NCBI GenBank assembly: GCA_035048485.1
Contig: CM068583.1
Span: forward strand, 45,111,790 to 45,175,789
Length of the DNA: 64,000 nucleotides
Direction: 5' to 3'
Source of the DNA: Pteria penguin
Lineage: Eukaryota > Mollusca > Bivalvia > Pterioida > Pteriidae
A program made the translations under genes and the position numbers. The notes beneath the pieces are model-generated. The model worked only from the letters and a program-made list of their open reading frames with translations, did no database searches and was not told where the DNA came from. Positions 1-11,592 of this stretch are shown here, in pieces; the stretch's first letter is position 1; every line of letters begins with the position of its first letter.

Positions 1-1562
1 AAGCCAACAGATCACAGTGGAGCATACTTAAACAGAAAAAAGGCATTTTCTGTTGTTCTTCAGGTATGCAAAATGAATAAGTTCCATATTGAACATGCTA
101 AATAATATGTACCTCTATTTTAGTACCATACAATATTAATGAGATAAAATATATCATACAATACAAACGTCCTGATTCAACGTCCTCCCTTAAGGTAAAA
201 TCCAACTACACAACTCTTCTATGAGGAAAATCTCTACCAGGTAGAAGCTGAACCACTTAATGCACTTAAGCATGTACAAATTAGAGTTGGAAAAAAAATC
301 ACCTTAATCAATAAAGTTATTGACCGCAGACTTACAAACTAAGATCAAGGCCATATTAGATATTTTGGTTCAATATCCCGATACATCTGGCACTTTTCTC
401 CATCTCTCTTATGTAATATAATATTTGTTATGTTTAAAAAAAATGTATCACTGAAGGCAGGGAAATCAAAATTTGAATGCTAATTATTTTTTTAAATCAA
501 ATGGGACATTATTTGCTCATTAAAGGGTGTTTGCGATGCAGACCTATGTTTCACCGATGTTTATGTTGGATGGCCTGGGTCAGTACATGATGCACGGGTG
601 TACCAGAACTCACCACTTGCTGCAATGATGCAGAATGTACCTGACGAATACCATCTCCTTGGGGATGGAGCCTACCCTTTGTCTGGGTATTTATATAGAT
701 CATTCTTGTTGAAATCATTTAGAAATATGTATCAACTTTAGGAACTTTCACATTTTCCTGTAATGTATATATATATATATAAACTTATTAGGATGAAAAT
801 TATCTGTTTGAAAAAATAATTCATGCTGTAATGATAAATTTTATAATGAAGTTAAATTACAAAAGGCAATTCAAAAGAGTATCCAACAATGTAAGTAACT
901 CTTAATTCATAGTTCACTACTGACTCCATATAGAGATTTTGGAAACCTCACAAGAGATGAAAAAACATATAACTGGAAACATGCAGCCACTAGAACAACA
1001 ATTGAGCGTGCTTTTGGTCTCTTGAAAGGTATATGATTAAATATTATTAAGTAAGTTAATGGCAGTGCATTAAACCAACTACCGCTATTCCTGTTAATAC
1101 ATGATTGAAACTACAAGAAATCTTATGTCAAATATCCCAATCTTATCTCTTATCTTAAATTTTAAAGATTGATACCACAATGTCAAAAATTTTGATACCA
1201 TGTGATCCAAATGTGGTCATCATATGATAATGTTGATAAGATTTCTGTAGGTTGAATGTAAGTTTTGACACCGAATATAAAAGAAAACGAGATGATGAAA
1301 TACATTTGGCAAAAGATCAAAAATTTCTTTTACAGGCAAATGGAGGAGATTGAAAATGGCTGATTTATCTGTAATGAAAGATCTATGCTTATGTATAATG
1401 GCAGCTTGTGTCCTACACAACTTTGTGATCTCAGCAGAGAACATTAGTGAAGAATATGATGTTGATGACAATGATATGAATGAAAATGATGCTTCAGTAG
1501 ATAATTGTACCCAGTCTGTTGGATGCCAAAAAAGAGATTTAATCAAAAATTTGATTAAGTAA
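1..1562 (+). CDS. PIF/Harbinger transposase (HARBI1-like), element A, 5' part outside window
   Basis: DDE endonuclease of the PIF/Harbinger superfamily, expected to act in the nucleus with a Myb-like partner protein to excise and insert the transposon. The exons I can define are 1-63, 526-686, 934-1028 and 1336-1562, each bounded by AG/GT and with compatible phases. Visible motifs are the second catalytic Asp in GSVHDARVYQ and the catalytic Glu in TTIERAFGLLKG. The first Asp lies just outside the window. The C-terminus has an acidic tail (EEYDVDDNDMNEND) and a stop at 1560-1562. By eye this copy is almost identical to 9637-11592, so it amplified or duplicated recently. It lacks the 392-bp insert found in the last intron of that copy. 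The 5' exons are not visible, so integrity cannot be judged. Confidence 0.85.
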
Positions 1563-1633
1563 ACTTCAAATTCATGACAGTTAAGAAAAGAAAAAACACA
1601 CTCAGCAGATATGATGTAAACATTGAAACAACC

Positions 1634-1957
1634 TTATTTTTTAGAAACCTCCCTTTCATACAACATTAAGAACCTCTCCATTAAATCACACTTCCTATTT
1701 TGAACTTCTCTTTGCTCCCTCATCATTCTTTCCTCTCTCTCTTTCCTTTCTTCTCTCATTTCTTTCAAAAAATCTAAAATGTTTTCATTCTTCCTTTTTT
1801 TCCTTTTTGGTTGTTCCTGTTCAACCTCCTCTACATCTGCTGAAGAAAGTGTACACACTGGTCGAATGATTGGGTTACCACCCATGGCTTCCTCCATTTC
1901 CTCTTGAAAGGCAAAGTTCTTCCTTCCATTTCCACTTTTTTTGTTGTGCATTTCTGT
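1634..1957 (-). CDS. Last exon of Harbinger Myb/SANT-like partner gene, element A
   Basis: Final coding exon of the second Harbinger gene, convergent with the transposase and 71 bp from its stop. The acceptor is TTTAG at the 3' side of position 1957 and the stop codon is at 1634-1636, giving 108 codons in phase 0. The encoded segment carries the post-Myb motif NKKSGNGRKNFAFQEEMEEA, a basic KRKKRK stretch that may be a nuclear localisation signal, and a charged coiled-coil-like tail (LKEMREERKEREERMMREQR). The seven-T run near 1795-1801 keeps the frame open. The equivalent run in element C has six T and is frameshifted. The upstream Myb exon is not adjacent here but lies inverted at 5691-5830. 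Confidence 0.75.
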   Translation of the reverse strand, partial: TEMHNKKSGNGRKNFAFQEEMEEAMGGNPIIRPVCTLSSADVEEVEQEQPKRKKRKNENILDFLKEMREERKEREERMMREQREVQNRKCDLMERFLMLYEREVSKK

Positions 1958-1986
1958 CTAAATTAACAAATAAAGGAATATGATTA

Positions 1987-2021
1987 AGTGATATGACTTC
2001 CGGTTTAACTTGTTACATAAC
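1987..2021. other. Rearrangement junction between elements A and B
   Basis: Homology of A to element C stops just after the gaatatgatta motif (1975-1986). About 35 bp of unmatched sequence follows, and then the TIR of B begins at 2022. The intact order seen in C is absent at this point. Confidence 0.6.
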
Positions 2022-2125
2022 GGGTGCGTTCCATTTGTAGAATCGATCCGGCCGTTCCGGCTGTTTCTACAAATGGAACGCGCTGTTCTAGCGGATCGGA
2101 TCGGAATGAGTGGAACGCCTTGAAA
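2022..2125 (+). repeat. Harbinger terminal inverted repeat, right end of element B in inverted orientation
   Basis: Begins gggtgcgttccatttgtaga and continues with the same 30 bases as the TIR at 6575. A subterminal hairpin follows (ccatttgtag with ctacaaatgg). This is the end next to Myb exon 1, so it corresponds to the right end of element C but points the other way. Confidence 0.8.
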
Positions 2126-3603
2126 CGACGATCCAACTCGATCCAATATGGCCGACTTCGAGTTAAAAAATCAGTGAATTATCTATATTTAATACAATTA
2201 CCGGGCAGTTATGTATTTTATCGCAATTTTTAACCCGGGTTTTATTTTATCCGTTTCAGGTCCATCATAACACTAGACTGGAGTTACTTGCTCTTGCTTG
2301 CTATAGCTGCGAAGATACTTTGAGATCTACACAGGCATTACCAGTTTAGACATAACACTTCATAAGAGGATTAGAAGCAGCAAAGTGAGAGTAGACCTGT
2401 ATAAAAGGGCGTTGATGTTTTGATCACACTTCTAGTTCATATTTATTGAAATTGATTCTAATTTTTATGACTTAAGTGTGCTGAATTTCAACGTTTATCA
2501 TCAACAAGATTTGCCGCTTGTCGTCTGCTTTAATGGATACGTACGTCACGTAAGACGTAAGTAGTAACGTAAAATAATACGTAATAGAACTACAGTACTC
2601 TAAGGTTAACTTTAATTTTAATAGAAACTATCAGGATGACAGAGCAGAGTGGAGTGACTCTGAAAAAGATCCACATCGTAGGGAAGTCTGGCAAAACTTT
2701 CTCCCTCTTTCTGTCTGATGTGGATATCAGGAGAATCAATGAAGAAGGTTATATCTCCCATAATAATTATAATTAATGGAGATGAGTTATAATGCTCAAC
2801 TTTTGAGATTTTGTACATAAGACAAATCACATGAATGTTGTTACTTACAACTACAAGATTACAAGTGTACACTTCGTATTGGAAGAGGAAGAAGAAGAAA
2901 TGTAGCTTGTACAGGCTGTATACACTTAAGTGTCACATGAATTTATGAATCTTATTTTTCTGATTTCGGTAGAATGCACTATACAAAGTCACAAATTAAT
3001 GGCAAATGACTATATATTCAGTTGACATCAGTTAATAGATTAATATTACGTCATCGACTGGTGCATGTAGATATTCATATTATATCAGTGAATTTGAAAT
3101 TGTGAAAATATTTTCAGGACATTCGGTCTGGTAAACTAGGACAACACACCAGACTGAAGTAATTTTTACAACACTGAAAACAAAATGTACATGTACATCA
3201 TGATGACATTAGAAGTAAGTTTTAAACCGAAATCGCTTAAGGAAAACACAAGACAATCAGTCCAGAAATTTACAGTGCAAGCGAAAAACATAACAATTAA
3301 CAGTCTGTCAAACATTGCTTCCCTTGCTGAAAAGTGGATCAACTGAGGGATCGCTTGATCCAAATTTAACCACGACTATTGCCTAGTTTCATTGTGACGT
3401 CACAGTTAAATTCATGTTTGACAGGTCATTTATTTATGACATCATACTGAAAAAGTGCACCAAATGGTGCGATGTCAGGCATATGACGATCCCTTAATTA
3501 AATATGGGGTGTTATGACGTCACTGATCAATGTAATTTATACAGAAATAAACAACGTCTTGAAAGTTTTATCTCGGGCAATTACAATGGTTGTGCATATA
3601 TCA

Positions 3604-3908
3604 AATTATAATGATTAACTTTAATAATTTTGCAGTTTATTGAGATATAATATGGTTTGACGCACACACTTTTTTTATAACCCGCTTCGCAGATTACGAC
3701 ATGGGGCCTCGGTTTTTACTGTCTCATTCAAAAGACATGACACAGGCATGAACAGAGCGGGACTCGAACCCCGGCCTCCCGATCAGGAGTACGACGCGAT
3801 ACCACTATGGCACGCCGGCTTTCACAGTTTATAAAGTGACCGCCTCAAACCATATTATATCTCAATAAATTGCAAAATTGTTAAAGTTAATCCTTAAATA
3901 ATTTGATA
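3604..3908. mobile_element. Fold-back MITE with a tRNA-like core, in the Myb intron of element B
   Basis: About 60-bp arms (3604-3662 and roughly 3845-3905) are near-perfect inverted copies, for example ttattgagatataatatggt against its reverse complement. Between the arms, 3755-3825 read on the minus strand looks tRNA-like: a box A-like TGCCATAGTGGTATCG and a strong box B-like GGGTTCGAGTCCCGC. A related, shorter fold-back lies at about 44939-45060. It shares the tttgacgc...cacact inner motif. Confidence 0.6.
3752..3826 (-). other. tRNA-like sequence (tRNA-derived SINE head or tRNA relic)
   Basis: Minus-strand order is GCCGGCGTGCCATAGTGG, then ATCGCGTCGTACTCC, then GGGTTCGAGTCCCGC. Internal RNA polymerase III promoter-like boxes A and B are recognisable, but I cannot fold a convincing anticodon arm or a closed acceptor stem. 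It is therefore a relic or SINE promoter, not a functional tRNA gene. Confidence 0.45.
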
Positions 3909-4860
3909 TTCCCATATGCTGAAGGCAATGTCATAATAGTAGTAGGAGTAAATTTCAATCCAACTGTATTGCAAAGTTTATAGAAAAGAACATTTAATTG
4001 CTTTTTTTTTTTAAATAGGGTCCTCTTTACCTGGTAAAGTTTTCGACAAGTTACAGAAAGGAGAGAATGTACAGCCTATGTTCTTAAATACTTGTCTCCT
4101 GGAAGAAGGTTAGTGTTGTATTTACTTAAAATTTCAACCTGATGTGATTTGTGTTTTTCAAAAATCAATACATAGTCGTATATATATAAATTGCAAATCA
4201 CAATATAATGTTAAACAGAATCTTTCAAACTGTAACATTCAAAATGTTGATTTAGATGCTAATATGATGCAAACATACAAGTAAGTACGAAACTCAGTTG
4301 GATTTTGTGTACAGTAAATATTAGACAAGAGGGTAATTCAAACATACAGTAGAGTCTGAGAGGAACATTGAGTTTTTATCCCAGGTAGGCTACTGTAGAT
4401 ATAGATTAGGATGCACAAGTGTAGATGACACACATGTAATGGAGAGCAGCATATCAACGACTATCATTTTCAGAATGAATGGCATTTGTCCAATTAAGTT
4501 TCGTATTACAATGAAATAATAGTGAAAAATTTTACCAGACCGAGCCAATTTTTACCAGAAATGTCAGGCGGTCAGGTGGTTTTAGGAAACACTGATGCAG
4601 AAGTCAAACAGCTGATTGTGCTTAATGTGATTAATAGCAGCACATGGGGATCACTTTGTCCAGCATCTGTCTGTCCGTCTTGTAGTTACAAAACATTTAA
4701 GAAATCAAGATGAGGATAAGCATACACATCTCTTTATAAATGAACAAATAGTATCAATGTTAGAATGATGTCATTATTTTCTTAATATTATCATATGAAT
4801 TTGCCAAGATATCATTTACTGTACATTTCGTAAAAAATCATGTAGTACACGTATATATGT

Positions 4861-5552
4861 ACATGAAATTCTAAATGTTTAAAGTGAAATATTAATGCAT
4901 TGTATTATGTACAGTTTTTATATTTACTTGTTATCAATAATATTGAAAATTTCAGAAAAAACAGCATTGCAGGACATATCTGGTTCTACTCCATTACCTC
5001 CTTCTCTTGAAAAGGCTGGTCCATCTGGGGACCACACACACGAAGCGGGTAATTGTCATGGTTCACATATTTATGATAGAGATTTTTAAGAATTAAATCA
5101 CTTTGTGTATATATACTTGGTCTTTTCGTTTAACAGAGTTATTTCCCATTTGAGACAGTATCTGACGTAAAACAATTAGACGTCATCAATTTCCTATAAA
5201 AACATCATTTGTGGGCTATCGTTTCCTGTGTTTTAGATTAGTTTCCAAAGGATTTGATGACGTCATAAGTGTTTTACGTCAGATACCGTCTCAAATAGGA
5301 AGTAACTCTGAACATGAAATTCTAAATGTTTAAAGTGAAATATAAATGCATTGTACTATGTATAGTTTTTGTATTTACTTGTAATCAATAATATTGAAAA
5401 TTTCAGAAAAAACAGCATTGCAGGACATGTCTCTCCTTCTCTTGGAAAGGCTGTTCCATCTGGGGACCACACACACGACGCGGGTAATTGTCTTATTTCA
5501 CAAATGTATGATATAGATATTTAAGATATAAATCACTTTTTGATACATAAAA
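4861..5552. repeat. Direct duplication of Myb exon 3 and flanks, split by a fold-back element
   Basis: 4861-5108 and 5312-5552 are direct copies that include exon 3 and its splice sites. The second copy has lost 16 nt inside the exon. The fold-back at 5135-5309 separates them. Confidence 0.7.
5135..5309. mobile_element. 175-bp fold-back MITE
   Basis: The arms agagttatttcccatttgag (from 5135) and its imperfect reverse complement ending at 5309 (caaataggaagtaactct) extend for about 58 bp each, including tctgacgtaaaac/gttttacgtcaga. There is no coding content. Confidence 0.65.
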
Positions 5553-5554
5553 AA

Positions 5555-5555
<1 letters not shown>

Positions 5556-5595
<40 letters not shown>
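5556..5595. repeat. (AT)n microsatellite
   Basis: Uninterrupted alternating AT in the intron before the B Myb exon. The counterpart at 12884-12949 in element C is longer. Confidence 0.9.
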
Positions 5596-5597
<2 letters not shown>

Positions 5598-5973
5598 AAA
5601 TGTTATAACAAATTTAAACTTTTCAAAATCTGTCAGTAATTGTATTCTTGTTTTCCAGCAGTAAATCTCTCAAATATCATTTGGAAATACCCAGGTTTGA
5701 CCTGGGCAGGGAGACCAAGAAATCTTTGTGGACAGAGATCAGCCGACAGTTCAATGCCGCAGAAGGGACAAACTTGGAGTGGGACCAATTAAAGAACAAG
5801 TGGTCCAAGTTGGAAAACAAGTTTAAAGAAGTAAAAATTTAATGCTAAATTTTATAAGCTCCTCAATGCAAATCAGCATGTAATGAAATATCCTATAAAG
5901 TTTACATGGACATACTTGTGAATTAATCATATTAATCATATTAATCATATTACTTAATTATTAAAAATTAGAG

Positions 5974-6573
5974 GGGTGCGTGTGTCCGTTAAAGTATATA
6001 AAGCCGTTAATCAAACCCACGAGGCGTGAGATATATTTATTGTCTGTATAATGTGTGCTTCCTGTATTAAATGCCCAAGCCAAGGCCATAACAGGAATAA
6101 TGTCTACAGTGTGCCATTCAATGAACACGATAGAATACTTGTGCTGTGTTATTTAGCAATGGTTTCTGATTAGCAAATTGTACGGGTGATATAATGATTT
6201 ATCCTTAATTGGTTAATTGATAGTTACGCAACAGGAGAAACTACTTGACCGTAACCGCACGAGCATCGACAGTTTGGATAACACTCATTCGTTCATTTTT
6301 TATATATTTTGTCTTCACAAACATTTGCGATCTCCGCGTAAAGTTCATGTAGTAAAGTAGACATGCACGTTCATTCTAACGCGAGTGAAAAAAAATGAAG
6401 CGATCGTTTGGGACGAGGGTATTAGTTAAGACATTTGAAGTCTATGCGAGTTTGATTGTAAATGAAATGAAAGAGAGAAAAGCGTTGATATCACATGATG
6501 AATAAATGCTGGTCGTTCTTTTGATAATAATACACGTTACGCGATTACACTGTAAAAGGTATACAGCAAAGCA
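5974..6573. repeat. Partial copy of the interior of the 14251-15157 element
   Basis: Aligns by eye to about 14382-14993 (for example gttacgcaacagg, gggacgagggta, tttgaagtctatgcgag), but both terminal repeats are missing. It stops one base before the Harbinger TIR at 6575. Confidence 0.7.
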
Positions 6574-6574
6574 T

Positions 6575-6604
6575 GGGTGCGTTCCATTTGTAGAATCGAT
6601 CCGG
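6575..6604 (+). repeat. Left TIR of Harbinger element C
   Basis: 30 bp, perfect inverse of 13207-13236. Continues into a subterminal imperfect inverted motif (gttctagaaatggaacgagc). Confidence 0.85.
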
Positions 6605-6667
6605 ACCGATCCCGTTCTAGAAATGGAACGAGCCTGATCCGGAAGTTGATCTTTCGTCTGTTTAAAT

Positions 6668-9600
6668 ATGGCGTCATTCGCAACAAAATTTACGTTTCTG
6701 GATAATTTTTTAGACGATTCTGTTGAGACATTAAATCCTGATGAAGATGATTTATTTTTATGTTTATTTCAAAAAGAGACACGCATTTCTGTCACAAATT
6801 ATGTTGAATCTGTTGTTCCAAATTATAGTTTAGATGAATTCAAAAGTCATTTTATGGTTGGGCTGTGGTTTTTGGCAACGTCTGAATGTTGCCGTGGTCT
6901 TTCTGACCGCTTTAATTTGACTAAGTCATCCATAAAGAGAATAACAAGGAGGTTTACTGCAGCTGTAAACGATCTAAGGCACCAGTTAATTGTGTGGCCA
7001 GTTGGTAAATAAATTTGCAGTATATGCATGACCTTTTGCTTTTAATTCAAGCATGAGTTGAAGAATCTGTTCCATTTATTTTGAATTTCACACAGCTAGA
7101 TTGTACATTGTTGTTGTTCTAAGCAGGGAAGTATAGTCTTAAACTATACATCCTTGTTCTAAGTCATCTTCTATTCTAAATTGCAGACCTAATTTGGCAC
7201 ATACGTATGCCCATTTGAAATTTTACTGCTGAGCATAGCTGTAACACTGCTCCTTAATTTTCTTTTGGCTAATGGGGTTTTATGTACTCTCAATCATGGT
7301 TGATGTCTGCATGGTGTTGCCATAATTCAGCAGTGTAGGTTCTTGATCTTATTGGATCAAATGTTGATGTTAGTACCTTGAAAAAAGCATAGATGACATT
7401 TAAATGTTTTGGTCTTTACTACTGTGTCAATTAATAATTAGGATCCACCTAGGGTTAATGGAGGTTCTATTCTAGTGAATTCGGTATTTGGTGATTTCTG
7501 CACCATCTGGTAATTTCGACACCTTGATATAGTAATTTCAGCACCTTGATATGGTGATTTCGACACTGATCGTTTACTTTTTTTTTATGAATTTGTTAAT
7601 CTCTCTCTCACATGTAAAGTTTGAACTTAGATTTAATATATATATTCAAATACATAATATAGTATATTGAATAATTTGAAATGTAACCTGAAAAATGAAC
7701 ATAATAAGATGAGATACACTTCCGATACAAATATTCCCATGATCTAAAATTTTAAATGACTTGCATAATAAAGAAGTTTAATAAAGTGTCGAAATCACCA
7801 TAGATATGTACCGAAATTACCATTTAAGTAACAAATTCACCATTTATGCATGTGCCTAAATCACCAATTACCAAATTCATCTGTACCCTAATAGAGTTGA
7901 TGTTATGCTTAATATATTTTAATGTGGACATACATTTAAGGCTGTGGCTTAAGGATACTCCATGGAGACTATAGTTATTTATCTGTAGTTTTATATGCTA
8001 TTGTCTCGCAACTCTTGTTGAAGTCAAGCAGATTATTATGCCACATTATGTCACTTTATGACAAAGAATAGAAAAATAACTTTCATACTGAATCAGCATT
8101 GACTTTTGTGAAACATGAGTTCTATAGAGCTGCTTCAATCTAATTATAATAATAGAGATGTCTAATGAATTACATCACAAGATAAATGTAGGGAATAAAT
8201 GAAGTGTATTTAAAGAAGGTACAATTATCTTCATGTTATATAACAATGAATAACCATTATTATACATGGACTGCACAATCACAACAACATAAATAAATAC
8301 CAAGGAGCAATTAATGACAATTTTTAACAAACTATGACATTCAAACAAATCTCAGATATATATAGTGACCTCCCAATGAAAAACAAGAGGCCCAAATGGG
8401 CCTATATCGCTAACCTGAGTACCTAGATGATATAAGTCATGCAAGAGGGAAAAAGTCATTTATTTTTGCATTACTGTGAGTAAGTCAAAACTTGTAGGGG
8501 GCCATGAGTACTTTATTCCTATTAAGTTTCATAGAAATCTGTTCTTAAGAAGAAGCTGAAAGTGTGAAAAGTTTACGACAGACGGAGGAGGGACTACGGC
8601 ATGCTATGACTATAAAGTGAGCAAACCATAAGTAATTGTGGAGATTTGCTATAAAAAGGTTTACATAGAGATATCAAGAATTGTTGACATACAGATGGAC
8701 TAAGGGTGCCCTCAATAAATGAAGTAATATATAGCTAAATGTTATAGGCTAATAACAAGAATTTACCATCAATAAGCTATGTGATCTTGAAACTAATAAG
8801 GTCATGACACATCCTTTGGTCCTGGGCAACAAACCAGTGAAATATTGTAGCAATTGATGAAGACAGTGAAAAGTTGTGGCTAAGAGAAGAATTAACCCTG
8901 ACCCCCCCTCCTTTTATTTGTGTATAATTGACAGGTGTATTGAAAAATTATATATGGAAGCAAATATATATACATGGATACAGGTAAGATCAGTGGCAGA
9001 ATTTCTAACAACAAATAATCAGTAGATTGTGAATTTGTTAGCAGATAAACATATGTAAAATAATTATCTGAAATCTTAACATAATATTGATTTCAAAGTA
9101 ACTTGAAAAATGACAAGAATATTTCAATTTGATTAAAGTTTTCTTAAAAATAAATCAGGGATTTAGAACTTAATTAACTCCTGTTAATACTCAATACAAA
9201 GTGCATTTAAATTCTGTTCGTTCTCAGTTAAAGACTATTACATTTATTTTACTGTATTATAAATTTTCTGTATTCACTTTACATTACTGATAAATAATTT
9301 AGATATAATTTATCTTCATAGGAAAATATATAATATATTCTTACCATCAACATATTAAGAAGAGTGTTTTGAGTATGCAGTATTGTTTGTCTATCAGTAT
9401 ATAATAAGTTATTTAATATAAGAATTCGAGTAAGAAAAAATAATTTATTACTAATTTATCAAAGTATTTTCATTATATTACATAATCTAGAGTCTAATCT
9501 AAAGTAAAATTTCTAAATCTTCAAATTATTAACATAAATAGGTGGAAAGATAATTGAAACATCAGAAAAATTTAAGGCCATTGCTGGATTTCCTGGAGTC

Positions 9601-11592
9601 ATAGGTTCAGTAGATGGCACACATATAATGATACCAAAGCCAACAGATCACAGTGGAGCATACTTAAACAGAAAAAAGGCATTTTCTGTTGTTCTTCAGG
9701 TATGCAAAATGAATAAGTTCCATATTGAACATGCTAAATAATATGTACCTCTATTTTAGTACCATACAATATTAATGAGATAAAATATATCATACAATAC
9801 AAACGTCCTGATTCAACGTCCTCCCTTAAGGTAAAATCCAACTACACAACTCTTCTATGAGGAAAATCTCTACCAGGTAGAAGCTGAACCACTTAATGCA
9901 CTTAAGCATGTACAAATTAGAGTTGGAAAAAAAATCACCTTAATCAATAAAGTTATTGACCGCAGACTTACAAACTAAGATCAAGGCCATATTAGATATT
10001 TTGGTTCAATATCCCGATACATCTGGCACTTTTCTCCATCTCTCTTATGTAATATAATATTTGTTATGTTTAAAAAAAATGTATCACTGAAGGCAGGGAA
10101 ATCAAAATTTGAATGCTAATTATTTTTTTAAATCAAATGGGACATTATTTGCTCATTAAAGGGTGTTTGCGATGCAGACCTATGTTTCACCGATGTTTAT
10201 GTTGGATGGCCTGGGTCAGTACATGATGCACGGGTGTACCAGAACTCACCACTTGCTGCAATGATGCAGAATGTACCTGACGAATACCATCTCCTTGGGG
10301 ATGGAGCCTACCCTTTGTCTGGGTATTTATATAGATCATTCTTGTTGAAATCATTTAGAAATATGTATCAACTTTAGGAACTTTCACATTTTCCTGTAAT
10401 GTATATATATATATATATAAACTTATTAGAATGAAAATTATCTGTTTGAAAAAATAATTCATGCTGTAATGATAAATTTTATAATGAAGTTAAATTACAA
10501 AAGGCAATTCAAAAGAGTATCCAACAATGTAAGTAACTCTTAATTCATAGTTCACTACTGACTCCATATAGAGATTTTGGAAACCTCACAAGAGATGAAA
10601 AAACATATAACTGGAAACATGCAGCCACTAGAACAACAATTGAGCGTGCTTTTGGTCTCTTGAAAGGTATATGATTAAATATTATTAAGTAAGTTAATGG
10701 CAGTGCATTAAACCAACTACCGCTATTCCTGTTAATACATGATTGAAACTACAAGAAATCTTATGTCAAATATCCCAATCTTATCTCTTATCTTAAATTT
10801 TAAAGATTGATACCACAATGTCAAAAATTTTGATACCATGTGATCCAAATGTGGTCATCATATGATAATGTTGATAAGATTTCTGAAGCATATTTCAGTA
10901 AATCACATGCCACATAAAAATAAAATGGTTTGAACCAAACCAAGCGATAAATGTCCCTCACCAGCAGAAATTATCAATAATCAGAACTGAAAAATATCAT
11001 TAACTTGGCGAAATCCAGGTCAAATGCAAATGGAGGTCAAAGGTCACTATCAAGGCTACATGATCAAAACTTTCAGTACCAACAGAAAGGTCTTGTCATA
11101 AGGAACACACATGCCAAATATGAAAGCTGTACCTGTGACAGTGTGTTAGATATGGTCAATGTTAAAGTTTTTGATGACAAACAGATGGACGGACAGACAG
11201 AGTGATTACTATAGGGTACCCGCTTATGAAATGGGGCCTTAAATATATGGTAATGCAAATATTCAAATCTGTACCTGTAGGTTGAATGTAAGTTTTGACA
11301 CCGAATATAAAAGAAAACGAGATGATGAAATACATTTGGCAAAAGATCAAAAATTTCTTTTACAGGCAAATGGAGGAGATTGAAAATGGCTGATTTATCT
11401 GTAATGAAAGATCTATGCTTATGTATAATGGCAGCTTGTGTCCTACACAACTTTGTGATCTCAGCAGAGAACATTAGTGAAGAATATGATGTTGATGACA
11501 ATGATATGAATGAAAATGATGCTTCAGTAGATAATTGTACCCAGTCTGTTGGATGCCAAAAAAGAGATTTAATCAAAAATTTGATTAAGTAA
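6668..11592 (+). CDS. PIF/Harbinger transposase (HARBI1-like), element C, five exons, frame intact
   Basis: DDE nuclease catalysing transposition of element C. Exons: 6668-7004, 9542-9699, 10162-10322, 10572-10666 and 11366-11592. All junctions are GT-AG with consistent phases, and the sum is 978 nt (325 residues), close to HARBI1-type proteins. Start: first ATG after the TIR (MASFATKFTFLDNFLDD). An N-terminal helix-turn-helix-like segment (LSDRFNLTKSSIKRITRRF) lies at about residues 80-98. The catalytic triad is visible: Asp in GSVDGTHI (about 137), Asp in SVHDARV (about 187) and Glu in TIERAFG (about 243). HNF and an acidic tail follow. No stop or frameshift was seen, so it could still be active. 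Its Myb partner in the same element is damaged, which may limit autonomy. The host-domesticated HARBI1 is an alternative name, but the TIR context argues for a transposon gene. Confidence 0.85.
7476..7880. mobile_element. MITE inside transposase intron 1
   Basis: Imperfect inverted ends of about 100 bp: tgaattcggtatttggtgat on the left, and caccaattaccaaattcat on the right read in reverse. They are built of a repeated ggtgatttcgacacc-like subunit. Confidence 0.5.
8382..8622 (-). repeat. Interspersed repeat, 'gaggcccaaatgggcc' family
   Basis: Starts aacaagaggcccaaatgggc and contains the reverse complement of text seen at 37500-37600 (cgtaaactttttacatttt, ttctatgaaacttgatagg). The rest of intron 1 (7881-8381, 8623-9541) shows nothing recognisable. 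Confidence 0.55.
10886..11277. repeat. 392-bp insert in the last transposase intron of C, absent from A
   Basis: A and C match up to ttctg and resume at taggttgaatg. C carries extra DNA between. It contains the reverse complement of the family seen at 33.7-34.2 kb (tattccttgtgacaagacct) and ends near acagatggacggacagacag. A trinucleotide ctg occurs at both edges. Confidence 0.65.

Larger units (their letters stand above)
2636..5830 (+). pseudogene. Harbinger Myb/SANT-like partner gene, element B (exons 1-4, broken)
   Basis: Second gene of the Harbinger transposon: a DNA-binding Myb/SANT protein thought to guide the transposase to the nucleus and the TIRs. Exons I place: 2636-2747 (starts ATG, MTEQSGVTLKKIHIVGKSGK), 4019-4108 (SLPGKVFDKLQKGENV), 4956-5048 (EKTALQDISGSTPLPP) and a truncated Myb exon 5691-5830. 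Junction phases of the first three agree (G|GG, G|AA). The Myb exon has lost its acceptor and first tryptophan block by a deletion of roughly 115 bp near 5690, compared with 12518-12720 in element C. Two tryptophan segments remain (SLWTEISRQF, NKWSKLENKF). Exon 3 is duplicated at 5407-5483, and the duplicate is 16 nt shorter and frameshifting. The last exon is displaced to 1634-1957 on the other strand. Clearly non-functional as it stands. Confidence 0.75.

Noticed and set aside
3752..3826. Functional tRNA gene
   Set aside because: Box A and B are recognisable but no convincing acceptor stem or anticodon loop folds; it sits inside a fold-back element.
5648..5842. Myb frame of element B starting at an ATG-like site upstream of 5691
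   Set aside because: Comparison with 12518-12720 shows the upstream part is intronic sequence joined by a deletion, so the apparent N-terminus is not original.
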